Assembly (NCBI GenBank): GCA_963842795.1
Contig: CAWJHV010000041.1
Coordinates: forward strand, 248,001 to 312,000
Length of the DNA stretch: 64,000 nt
Direction: 5' to 3'
Source of the DNA: WHSW01 sp963842795
GTDB taxonomy: Bacteria > Actinomycetota > Thermoleophilia > Solirubrobacterales > 70-9
The translations under genes were made by a program, and so were the position numbers. Every line of letters begins with the position of its first letter. The stretch's first letter is position 1. Positions 42,126 through 49,779 of this stretch are shown here, piece by piece. Below the pieces are notes generated by a model. It ran no database searches. It had not been told where the DNA came from and worked only from the letters and a program-made list of their open reading frames with translations.

Positions 42126-43468
42126 TGGAAGCCGCGGTCGCGGAGAGCCCGGCCGCAGAGCGCACCTCGACGCCCGGCGCGCGACCGCCGCACGTGCCGC
42201 TGCCGCGGGTGCTGCAGACGGCGCGCTTCCTGGCCCGGCCGATCCCCTTCTACGAGCGGTGGCGCGGCCGGCTCGGCGAGACCTTCAGCGCGCGGCTGCT
42301 CGGCCCCGGGGACGTCGTCTTCCTCTCCGACCCCGAGTCGGTCAAGCTCCTCTTCACCAGCGACCGGGTGAACACGATCGCGCCGGGCCGCAACATCGTC
42401 CTCCGGCCGCTGCTCGGGCCGCAATCGCTGTTGCTCCAGGAGGGCGACGAGCACATGCGGCGGCGCAAGCTGATGCTGCCGCCGTTCCACGGCGAGCGCA
42501 TGCGCGCCTACGAGCGGACGATCGCCGAGGTCGCCGCCGCCGAGATCGCGCGCTGGCCCACCGGCACCCCGTTCGCGCTCCACCCGAGCATGCAGGCGAT
42601 CACGCTCGAGGTGATCATGCGCGCCGTCTTCGGCGTCAGCGATCCCGAGCGCCGCGAGGCGATGCGCGACGGTCTGCTCGCCGTGCTCGGCGAGTCGGCC
42701 TCGCCGGCCGCCTTCGGACTGACGATGCCGGTGGTCAAGGAGCTGCCCCACTACCGCCGCTTCGCGGCCAAGGTCGCGCGCACGGACGACCTCCTGGCCG
42801 CGGAGATCGCCGAACGTCGCGCCGACCGCGAGCTCGGCTCGCGCGAGGACATCCTCTCGATGCTGGTCTCGGCCGAGTTCGACGACGGCTCGAAGATGTC
42901 CGACGACGAGCTTCGCGACCAGCTGCTGACGCTGCTGCTCGCCGGGCACGAGACCACCGCGACCGCGCTCGCCTGGACCTTCGACCTGCTCTTGCACACG
43001 CCGCCGACCCTCGAGCGCCTCACCGACGAGATCGAGCGCGACGACACCGCCTACCTGGAGGCGGTCATCGACGAGTCGCTGCGGGTCCGCCCGGTGGTGC
43101 CGATGACCGGCCGCCTGCTGCGCGAGCCCGCCACCCTCGGCGGCTACGAGCTCGATGCGGGCACGGTCGTATTCGCCGCGATCTACATGCTCCACACCAA
43201 TCCCGAGGTCTATCCGGACCCGTTCGCGTTCAAGCCCGAGCGCTTCCTCGAGGACGGCCCGGAGACCTACTCGTGGATCCCCTTCGGTGGCGGCACGCGC
43301 CGCTGCATCGGGGCCGCCTTCGCCGAGCTCGAGCTGCGCGTCGTCCTGCGCGAGGTTCTGAGCTCGATCCGGCTGGCCGCGGCCGACCCGCGCCCGCAGC
43401 GCATGGTCCGCCGCAACGTGACCCTCACGCCGGCCGACGGCACCAGGGTGCTCGCCGAGCGCATCTAG
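42125..43468 (+). CDS. Cytochrome P450 coupled to csoR
   Basis: The 447-aa protein has the I-helix LLLAGHETTATAL, the K-helix ExxR in DESLRVRP, a PERF-like KPERFLED and the haem loop FGGGTRRCIGAAFAELE with Cys394 as the iron ligand. No membrane anchor is present, so a soluble class I enzyme is expected, needing ferredoxin and reductase from elsewhere. Sequence style is closest to the CYP102/110/fatty-acid-like actinobacterial families, but the substrate cannot be given. Translation is coupled to csoR. Confidence 0.9.
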   Translation: MEAAVAESPAAERTSTPGARPPHVPLPRVLQTARFLARPIPFYERWRGRLGETFSARLLGPGDVVFLSDPESVKLLFTSDRVNTIAPGRNIVLRPLLGPQSLLLQEGDEHMRRRKLMLPPFHGERMRAYERTIAEVAAAEIARWPTGTPFALHPSMQAITLEVIMRAVFGVSDPERREAMRDGLLAVLGESASPAAFGLTMPVVKELPHYRRFAAKVARTDDLLAAEIAERRADRELGSREDILSMLVSAEFDDGSKMSDDELRDQLLTLLLAGHETTATALAWTFDLLLHTPPTLERLTDEIERDDTAYLEAVIDESLRVRPVVPMTGRLLREPATLGGYELDAGTVVFAAIYMLHTNPEVYPDPFAFKPERFLEDGPETYSWIPFGGGTRRCIGAAFAELELRVVLREVLSSIRLAAADPRPQRMVRRNVTLTPADGTRVLAERI

Positions 43469-43785
43469 CGCCCGCGGGCGCGGTAGGCGAGGGGGCTCGG
43501 TCGCTTGGCGCCTGGATCCGGAACGGCTCGGGCGACGCGGGCCGGGTTTGGCAGTGAGGGAGGGAGGGTTGCGCCTTACGTGACGTTCGTCGTGCCCTTT
43601 GCGCGCTCTGCTTGGCGTCGTGGGGGCGCGGGGTCGCGTGGGGCGTGACGGATCCGTTTGTGCGCGTTGCACTACGCGCGAAATCAGGCACACGCGCCCG
43701 CGCCCTGGCCAACCCCCTCCTTTACTGCCAACAACGGCCGGCGTCGCCACCGACGCCGACGGTCAGCCACAGACGCGCGCGCTGC
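43469..43785. other. Intergenic region without a recognised gene
   Basis: This is the longest gene-free stretch (317 bp). It begins with a 14-bp palindrome GCGCCCGCGGGCGC at 43468-43481 directly after the P450 stop, possibly a terminator. The rest is less GC-skewed than coding DNA, with a few short direct repeats around 43640-43690. Both flanking genes end toward it. I see no tRNA, small RNA or conserved reading frame. Confidence 0.5.
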
Positions 43786-45081
43786 CTAGACGTTGCCGCT
43801 GCCGATCCGATCGAGCCGCGCGATCAGCTCCGGCACGTGCGTGAGGTAGGCGTCGTAGTCGAGCACCTGGTCGAGGTCCAGGTCGGGGGCCCGCTCGGCG
43901 AGCAGCTCCCGGAACGGCGTGCCCGTGTCCCAGGCGCCCTGCGCCGCCTCCTGGACCAGCCGGTAGGCGTCGTCGCGCGACATCCCGGATTCGATCAGCG
44001 CGGTCAGCGCCCGCTGACTGAACAGCGCCCCGTGGGTGAGCTCGACGTTCGCGCGCATCCGGTCGGCGTGCACGACCAGGCCCTCGACCAGCCGCACGGA
44101 GAGGTGCTGCATGTAGTCGAGCAGGATCGTCGCGTCGGGGAGGATCACCCGCTCGGCGCCGGAGTGAGAGATGTCGCGCTCGTGCCAGAGGGCGACGTTC
44201 TCGAGTCCTGCCTGGGCGTAGCCGCGGAGCACGCGCGCCAGGCCGCAGACGCGCTCGGCGGTGATCGGGTTGCGCTTGTGCGGCATCGCCGAGGAGCCTT
44301 TCTGCGCGCCGGACGCGAACGGCTCCTCGACCTCGCGGACCTCGGTCCGCTGCAGGTTGCGGATCTCCTGCGCGTAGCGCTCCAGGCCGGCGCCGGCGAG
44401 CGCGATCGCCTCCAGCACCTGGGCGTGGCGGTCGCGCGGGACGACCTGGGTGGAAATGTCCTCGGCACGCAGCCCGAGCTCGTCCATCACCGCCGCCTCG
44501 ATCTCCGGCGGGGTCGAGGCGTAGGTCCCGACCGCCCCCGAGAGCTTGCCGACTGCGGCCTGCTCGAAGGCATCGCGCAGCCGCCTGGTGTTGCGGTCGG
44601 CCTCGAACGCGAACCCGGCGAGCCGGAGCCCGAAGGTGGTCGGCTCCGCGTGCACGCCGTGGGTGCGCCCGACGCACAGGGACTCCGCGTGCTCGCGGGC
44701 CTTGGCGACCAGCGCGTCGCGGAACGCCGTCGCGCCGCTGACGACGATCAGGCCGGCCTCGACGAGCTGCAGGGCCAGCGCCGTGTCGAGCACGTCGGAG
44801 GAGGTGAGCCCGTAGTGGATCCACCGTCCCTCGTCGCCGATCGAGTCGGCGACCACGTCGACGAACGCAGCGACATCGTGGTTGGTGACCCGCTCGCGCT
44901 CCTTCACCGCCTCGACCGTGAACGTGCCCCGCTCGCGGCTGGCCGCGGCGGCCTCGGCGGGCACGCGGCCGGCCGCCGCCCACGCGTCGGTTGCGGCGAG
45001 CTCGACCTCGAGCCAGCCCCGCATGCGGCGCTCGTCGCTCCAGACGGCGCCCATCGCGTCCCTCGTATACCGCGCGATCAT
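43786..45081 (-). CDS. purB: Adenylosuccinate lyase PurB
   Basis: The 431-aa enzyme acts twice in purine synthesis, cleaving SAICAR and adenylosuccinate. It begins MIARYTRDAMGAVWSDERRM, has LTSSDVLDTALALQL, the catalytic His region GRTHGVHAEPTTFG and the fumarase-superfamily signature GSSAMPHKRNPITAERV. ATG 45081 was chosen by this N-terminus; a TTG at 45144 would add 21 unrelated residues. It follows purE by 59 bp. Confidence 0.96.
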   Translation of the reverse strand: MIARYTRDAMGAVWSDERRMRGWLEVELAATDAWAAAGRVPAEAAAASRERGTFTVEAVKERERVTNHDVAAFVDVVADSIGDEGRWIHYGLTSSDVLDTALALQLVEAGLIVVSGATAFRDALVAKAREHAESLCVGRTHGVHAEPTTFGLRLAGFAFEADRNTRRLRDAFEQAAVGKLSGAVGTYASTPPEIEAAVMDELGLRAEDISTQVVPRDRHAQVLEAIALAGAGLERYAQEIRNLQRTEVREVEEPFASGAQKGSSAMPHKRNPITAERVCGLARVLRGYAQAGLENVALWHERDISHSGAERVILPDATILLDYMQHLSVRLVEGLVVHADRMRANVELTHGALFSQRALTALIESGMSRDDAYRLVQEAAQGAWDTGTPFRELLAERAPDLDLDQVLDYDAYLTHVPELIARLDRIGSGNV

Positions 45082-45140
45082 GCTTCGCCCGAACCCCGGC
45101 ACCCCCGGAGGCGCAGCCGAGGAGGTGGCCGGGCAGTTAT

Positions 45141-45641
45141 TCAAGAGTGGATTATGCGTGCCGCCAGGAGCCCGGCGTTCTTGGCGCCGTCGATTGCGAC
45201 GCAGGCGACCGGGACGCCGGGCGGCATCTGCACCGCCGAGAGCAGCGCGTCGAGGCCGCCGAGGCTCTTGCCGAGGATCGGCACGCCGATCACCGGCAGG
45301 TCGGTGTGCGCGGCGGCTACGCCGGGAAGCGCGGCCGACATCCCGGCCCCGGCGATCAACACCCGCAGGCCGCGCATGCGGGCGGCGTGGCAGTACTCGC
45401 GCACCTTCTCCGGGTCGCGGTGGGCGCTCATCACGCGGACCTCGTAACGGATCCCGGCCTCCTGGAGCGCGGTGCCGGCGGGCTGCATCTTCTCCTTGTC
45501 GTTCTTCGAGCCCATGATGATCCCGACCCGCGGGGCGTCGACCTCGATCTCCTCGAACGCGGCCTCGACCTCGGGCATCGGCTCGAGTGTGGCCGGGACC
45601 TTGATCTCGGTCTCGGTGCTCGGGTCGCGTTGCATCTCCAC
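45141..45641 (-). CDS. purE: 5-(carboxyamino)imidazole ribonucleotide mutase PurE, with N-terminal extension
   Basis: The 166-aa protein has its class I PurE core starting at about residue 38 (RVGIIMGSKNDKEKM) and containing YEVRVMSAHRDPEKVREY and GAGMSAALPGVAAAHTDLPVIGVPI. The first 37 residues are an acidic extension (Glu/Pro/Thr-rich) absent from most PurE. No purK is visible in this window. The start GTG 45641 has GAGGGAG upstream; an in-frame ATG two codons later is also possible. It lies 24 bp after purD. Confidence 0.95.
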   Translation of the reverse strand: MEMQRDPSTETEIKVPATLEPMPEVEAAFEEIEVDAPRVGIIMGSKNDKEKMQPAGTALQEAGIRYEVRVMSAHRDPEKVREYCHAARMRGLRVLIAGAGMSAALPGVAAAHTDLPVIGVPILGKSLGGLDALLSAVQMPPGVPVACVAIDGAKNAGLLAARIIHS

Positions 45642-45665
45642 TCTTGTCGTCTCCCTCTTCGGATC

Positions 45666-46937
45666 TCAGCTCGCGACCGCGGCCACGGCCCGCTCCGCGA
45701 TGTCGGTGCGCATCTGCTTGCCGTCGAAATCAATCATCCCGGCCGCCCGGTAGGCGCGCTCGCGCGCTTCGGCCGGGCCGGGCCCGAGCCCGGTCAGGTT
45801 CAGTACCCGCCCGCCGGCGGTAACTACCGCGCCGCCCTCGCCGAGGGCGGTGCCGGCGTGGGTGCACTCGACGCCCTCCGGGATCTCGTCGAGGCCGCGG
45901 ATCGGATCGCCCACCGACGAGCTCTCCGGATATCCGGCCGACGCGAGCACCACCGTCACGGCCCAGTCGTCGGAGAACTCCGGCTCGACCCCGGCCAGGC
46001 CGCCCGGCTCCCTGGCGGCGAGGAAGAGATCGAGCAGGTCCGTCCGCAACCGCGGGAGCACCGCCTGGGTCTCCGGGTCGCCGAAACGGGCGTTGAACTC
46101 GAGCACCCGGGGACCCGCCTCGGTGAGCATCAGGCCGGCGTAGAGCACCCCGTGGAAGGGCGTCCCCCGGCTCCGCATCAGCTCGACGATCGGCCGGTGG
46201 ACCGAGTCGGCGATCTCCGAGACAGTGGCCGGGTCGAACCCCGCGACGGGCGAGTAGCTGCCCATGCCGCCGGTGTTCGGGCCCCGGTCGCCGTCGAAGA
46301 TCCGCTTGTAGTCCTGCGCCGGGGCGAGGGGGACGACGTTGGTGCCGTCGCATAGCGCCAGCAGCGACAGCTCTTCGCCCTCGAGGTACTCCTCGAGCAC
46401 GACCTCGGTCTCGCCGAAGCGCCGCTCGACGAAGAAGGTCTCGACCGCGGCCCGCGCCTCGGACTCGCTGCCGCAGATGATCACACCCTTCCCGGCCGCC
46501 AGCCCGTCGGCCTTGAGCACCGCGGGGTAGGAGACGCGGGAGAGGTGTTCGAGCGCCTCGTGGCGGCTGCGCAGCACCGTGTGAGCAGCGGTCGGGATCC
46601 CGGCCTCGGCCATCGCCTCCTTCGCGTGCACCTTCGAGCCCTCGAGCCTCGCGGCCTCGGCGGTCGGCCCGAACGCCGGCACGCCCTCGGCCTCCAGCGC
46701 GTCGACCAGGCCGGCGACCAGCGGCGCCTCGGGCCCGACGACGACCAGGTCGCAGGCCTCCGCCACGGCCGCCTCGACCACCGGCTCCACCTCGCCGGGC
46801 AGGGGGAGGCAGCGCGCGTCCGCGGCGATCCCGGCGTTCCCGGGCGCGCAGAGGATCTCCGGGGCGGTGCTCGAGCGCGCCAGCGCCTTGACCAGCGCGT
46901 GCTCGCGACCGCCGCCGCCGACGACGAGGACCTTCAT
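45666..46937 (-). CDS. purD: Phosphoribosylamine-glycine ligase PurD
   Basis: The 423-aa ATP-grasp enzyme joins glycine to phosphoribosylamine. It has MKVLVVGGGGREHALVKAL, VVVGPEAPLVAGLVDALE, VLKADGLAAGKGV, QDYKRIFDGDRGPNTGGMGSY and LEFNARFGDPETQAVLPRL. The ATG overlaps the stop of the upstream GYD gene (ATGA). It is followed by purE and purB. Confidence 0.97.
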   Translation of the reverse strand: MKVLVVGGGGREHALVKALARSSTAPEILCAPGNAGIAADARCLPLPGEVEPVVEAAVAEACDLVVVGPEAPLVAGLVDALEAEGVPAFGPTAEAARLEGSKVHAKEAMAEAGIPTAAHTVLRSRHEALEHLSRVSYPAVLKADGLAAGKGVIICGSESEARAAVETFFVERRFGETEVVLEEYLEGEELSLLALCDGTNVVPLAPAQDYKRIFDGDRGPNTGGMGSYSPVAGFDPATVSEIADSVHRPIVELMRSRGTPFHGVLYAGLMLTEAGPRVLEFNARFGDPETQAVLPRLRTDLLDLFLAAREPGGLAGVEPEFSDDWAVTVVLASAGYPESSSVGDPIRGLDEIPEGVECTHAGTALGEGGAVVTAGGRVLNLTGLGPGPAEARERAYRAAGMIDFDGKQMRTDIAERAVAAVAS

Positions 46938-47215
46938 AGGGCCGACGTGAACTCCTCCACGTCGATCGCGGTCAGGGTCTCGTTCATGACCGTGCCGCGC
47001 GAACCCATCTCGATCGAGAGCTTCGCCATCACCTTCTCGTCCGGAGCCTCGACCACGGTGATGAAGTCGTACTCGCCCAGCGTCGCCCACTGGTTGAGCA
47101 CCTTGACCCCGAGCTGCTCGACCTCCTTGTTTACCTCTTGGACCCGAGACGGGTTGTCCTTGATCGTCTTCACGCCGTCGGGCGTGAGCCGGGTGAGCAT
47201 GATGAAGGTGGCCAT
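46934..47215 (-). CDS. GYD-domain protein
   Basis: The product is 93 aa. The GYD signature appears as GEYDFITVVEAPDEKVMAKL, with MATFIMLTRLTPDGVKTIKD at the start. The domain has a ferredoxin-like dimeric alpha/beta fold with no known activity. GGAGGAA lies 7 bases before ATG 47215. The stop overlaps purD, so it is the promoter-proximal member of the purDEB group and possibly helps that operon's enzymes or reports a metabolite; this is speculation. Confidence 0.82.
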   Translation of the reverse strand: MATFIMLTRLTPDGVKTIKDNPSRVQEVNKEVEQLGVKVLNQWATLGEYDFITVVEAPDEKVMAKLSIEMGSRGTVMNETLTAIDVEEFTSAL

Positions 47216-47321
47216 CTGACGTTCCTCCTCGTCGGGCGGATCGGTGGGACAACCCCTTTCTTTCACGTCCCGCGGCGTCACGCAAGTTCCCGGCCTGCGC
47301 GATGCGGAATCATTGGCCCCG

Positions 47322-47957
47322 ATGGCGGGCCATCCGCTCTTCGCGGCGATCTACGACCGGGCCGGCGCCCGGGCCGAGCGCGCCGGTCTGGCGGACCTGC
47401 GGGCCGCGGTGCTCGCCGAGGCCACGGGCCGCACGCTCGAGCTCGGCGCCGGCACCGGGGCGAACGCGGCCCACTATCCGGCCGCCGTCACCGATGTCGT
47501 GCTCACCGAGCCCGACCCGCACATGGCACGGCGACTGCGGGCGAAGCTCGCCGGCGCACCACCCCCGTTCGAGTACGAGCTCGTCGAGGCGGGCGCCGAG
47601 GCGCTGCCGTTCGCCGCGGACTCCTTCGACACCGTCGCCTCGACCCTGGTTCTGTGCACCGTCGAGGACCCGGCGCGGGTCGCGGCGGAGATCGCCCGGG
47701 TGCTGCGGCCCGGCGGGCGGTTGCTGCTGTTGGAGCACGTCCGCGACCCCGGCGCCGGAGGCCTCAGCGGCTGGCAGGATCGGCTCCGGCGGCCCTGGGG
47801 ATGGTTCACCGGAGGCTGTCACCCGAACCGCGACACCGGAGCGACCCTCCGAGCGGCGGGCTTCGACGTCTCCGGGCTCGAGCCGGCCGAGCTTCCCGCC
47901 GCCCCGCCCATCGTGCGCCCCGCGATTCGAGGCTCGGCCACGCCGCCCACCGGGTAG
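47322..47957 (+). CDS. Class I SAM-dependent methyltransferase
   Basis: The 211-aa protein has motif I TLELGAGTGANAAHYP (about 38-53), VVLTEPDPHMARRLRAKL, ALPFAADSFDTVASTLVLCTV and RVLRPGGRLLLLEHVRDP, followed by HPNRDTGATLRAAGF. This is the UbiE/COQ5-like/phospholipid methyltransferase set common in actinobacteria. The substrate is unknown. ATG 47322 was chosen by conservation (MAGHPLFAAIYDRAG). It is divergent from the GYD gene and is followed by a membrane protein gene 9 bp later. Confidence 0.87.
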   Translation: MAGHPLFAAIYDRAGARAERAGLADLRAAVLAEATGRTLELGAGTGANAAHYPAAVTDVVLTEPDPHMARRLRAKLAGAPPPFEYELVEAGAEALPFAADSFDTVASTLVLCTVEDPARVAAEIARVLRPGGRLLLLEHVRDPGAGGLSGWQDRLRRPWGWFTGGCHPNRDTGATLRAAGFDVSGLEPAELPAAPPIVRPAIRGSATPPTG

Positions 47958-47966
47958 AGGTCCCAT

Positions 47967-48605
47967 ATGCGCAGGCTCGTCCCGCTGGTCATCCGCCCGT
48001 GGATGCTGCCGCTGATCGTCGCCGCGCTCGCGGTCCCGATCGCCGGCGGGTTCATCGTCGCCGGGCCGCCGCTCGGGCTCGCGGTCGGTGCGCTCGCGAC
48101 CTGCGGGGTGCTCGTCGTCGCCGCGAGGACCCAGTTCGACGAGCCGATCGAGGTCGCCGCGTCGGCCGACACCCGCTATCGCGTGCTCGTCGTCGTCACC
48201 GAGGCGCTCGATGACCCGGGCATCGTGGAGCAGATCGCCGACATCGCCGATCAGGGGCGCGAGGTGCTCGGCGGGGGCATGGAGGCGCACGTGCGGCTGC
48301 TGGCCCCGGTCCGGCTCTCGACGCTCGATCGCTGGGCCTCCGACCTCGCCGAGGCCCGGGAGGCCGCGGGGAGCGTGCTCGCCGTCTCCGCGGCGGCGCT
48401 CGCCGCGGCCGGCGTCGACGCCGGCGGCAGCATCGGCGATGCCGACCCGGTGCAGGCGATCACCGACGAGCTCGGCGGCTTTCCCGCCCGCGAGGTGGTG
48501 CTCGTCGCCGGCCCGGCGCTCGGCGGCGCCGAGGCCCAGGAGGTCGGCCGCCGCCTCGATCGTCCGGTCAGGCTGCTGGAGGCGCGCGGGCGCGGCGCCG
48601 GCTGA
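47967..48605 (+). CDS. Two-helix membrane protein with a cytoplasmic alpha/beta domain
   Basis: The product is 212 aa. Two transmembrane helices (about 10-32 and 36-52) are followed by a soluble domain of about 150 residues with alternating strands and helices (YRVLVVVTEALDDP, HVRLLAPVRLS, AREVVLVAGPAL), reminiscent of a universal-stress-protein-like fold but lacking the usual GxxGxxG nucleotide loop. Function is unknown. It is likely co-transcribed with the methyltransferase. Confidence 0.55.
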   Translation: MRRLVPLVIRPWMLPLIVAALAVPIAGGFIVAGPPLGLAVGALATCGVLVVAARTQFDEPIEVAASADTRYRVLVVVTEALDDPGIVEQIADIADQGREVLGGGMEAHVRLLAPVRLSTLDRWASDLAEAREAAGSVLAVSAAALAAAGVDAGGSIGDADPVQAITDELGGFPAREVVLVAGPALGGAEAQEVGRRLDRPVRLLEARGRGAG

Positions 48606-48626
48606 GCGGCGCTCCTCGCTCGGCGC

Positions 48627-49709
48627 TCAGCCGAGGCGCCCCACCAGCTCGCCGTAGTCGGCGACCGTGTGCTCCCAGGCGAGGCGCTCGCGCGCACCGG
48701 CGACGCCGCGGCGCAGAGCCTCCAGCCGCCCCGGCTCGGCGACCCGCTCGATCGCCGCCGCCAGCCCGCGGACGCTCGTGCCGTAGGCAGCGATCCCCGA
48801 CTTCGCCCGCCCGCGCCGGCGGCTCGCGACCAGGAGGCCGTTGTCGCCATCGCGGATCACCTCGTTCATCGGCGGGGCGTCGTTGGTGATCACCGGCAGG
48901 CCGAGCGCCATCGACTCGTACAGGTGCAGGCCGAGGCCCTCCCAGCGGCTCGGCGCCAGGCAGACGTCGGCGGCCGCGAACAGGCGCAGGTGCTCGTCCA
49001 TGGGCAGGTCCTCGAGCACCACCTCGACTCGGGGGTCGCGCTCGGTTCCTCGTCGCAGCAGGCCGAGCTCGCGTTCGACCTGTCCCTTGATCACCAGCCG
49101 CGCGTCGGCGGAGTCGAACCGGCGGAAGGCCTTCAGCACCTCGCCGACCGGCTTGCGCTTGCTCAGAAAGCCCGCCGGATAGAAGAACCGAAGTGATCCA
49201 CCGGGGTCGGGCGATGAACGGGCGTATTGGAGCAACTCGGGATGGATGCCCCACCGCACCCGCGGGCTCTCGATCCCCATCGTCGCGTAGCGCTCGCGCT
49301 CGCAGGCTGTAAGCGAGTAGATCGTCTCGAAGGCGCGGCGCGCCGGGTCGACGTGCTCGCTTGCGAACTGCTCCCACACGAACCGCCCGACGGTCGCCAC
49401 GCCCGCCCCCCGCAGCGCCTCGATCGCCTCGAACTCGTAGTTCTGGTCGAAGAGCGCCAGGTCGAGCTCGCGCTCGCGCCCCCAGCCGACCAGCTCCTCG
49501 GCCCCGATCCGGTAGGCGGACGCCTCGCTCACCTCGGGCTGGTCCCAGACTCCGGTGCGGTCGACGAACGACGGCCGGATGTTCTTCGCCCGCGTCGGGC
49601 GGGCGAGTACGAAGGTCTGGTGTCCGAGCTCGTCGAGCGCCGAGCGGATCTGCCGGGCGACCACGCCCTGCCCGCGGTTGAACCAGTAGGCGCAGATCCC
49701 GATCCGCAT
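48627..49709 (-). CDS. Glycosyltransferase, GT4-like (third paralogue)
   Basis: The 360-aa protein aligns along its length with the two at 33642-35819: MRIGICAYWFNRGQGVVARQ, WDQPEVSEASAYRI, YSLTACERERYATMGIES, FYPAGFLSKRKPVG, LVIKGQVERE and APSRWEGLGLHLYESMALGLP with the E-x7-E donor motif. It lies 13 kb from them, so the family has spread within this chromosome region. A TAAGGT -10 ends 8 bases before the ATG (49718-49723), so it is probably leaderless. Sugar donor and acceptor are unknown. Confidence 0.87.
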   Translation of the reverse strand: MRIGICAYWFNRGQGVVARQIRSALDELGHQTFVLARPTRAKNIRPSFVDRTGVWDQPEVSEASAYRIGAEELVGWGRERELDLALFDQNYEFEAIEALRGAGVATVGRFVWEQFASEHVDPARRAFETIYSLTACERERYATMGIESPRVRWGIHPELLQYARSSPDPGGSLRFFYPAGFLSKRKPVGEVLKAFRRFDSADARLVIKGQVERELGLLRRGTERDPRVEVVLEDLPMDEHLRLFAAADVCLAPSRWEGLGLHLYESMALGLPVITNDAPPMNEVIRDGDNGLLVASRRRGRAKSGIAAYGTSVRGLAAAIERVAEPGRLEALRRGVAGARERLAWEHTVADYGELVGRLG

Positions 49710-49717
49710 CGGCGGCC

Positions 49718-49723
49718 ACCTTA
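49718..49723 (-). promoter_or_regulatory. Leaderless -10 (TAAGGT) for the third glycosyltransferase
   Basis: TAAGGT on the minus strand ends 8 bases before ATG 49709, without a ribosome site. A divergent TAGAAT for the cyclase gene lies about 45 bp away, so both promoters share one short region. Confidence 0.45.
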
Positions 49724-49766
49724 GTGGCCCCTCGAGCCCGTCCCCCACGCCGCCAGCGCGGCGGCA

Positions 49767-49772
49767 TAGAAT
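49767..49772 (+). promoter_or_regulatory. Leaderless -10 (TAGAAT) before a GTC codon of the cyclase gene
   Basis: TAGAAT ends exactly 7 bases before GTC 49780, the position where other promoters in this window have ATG or GTG. Confidence 0.45.
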
Positions 49773-49779
49773 CGGCCCC

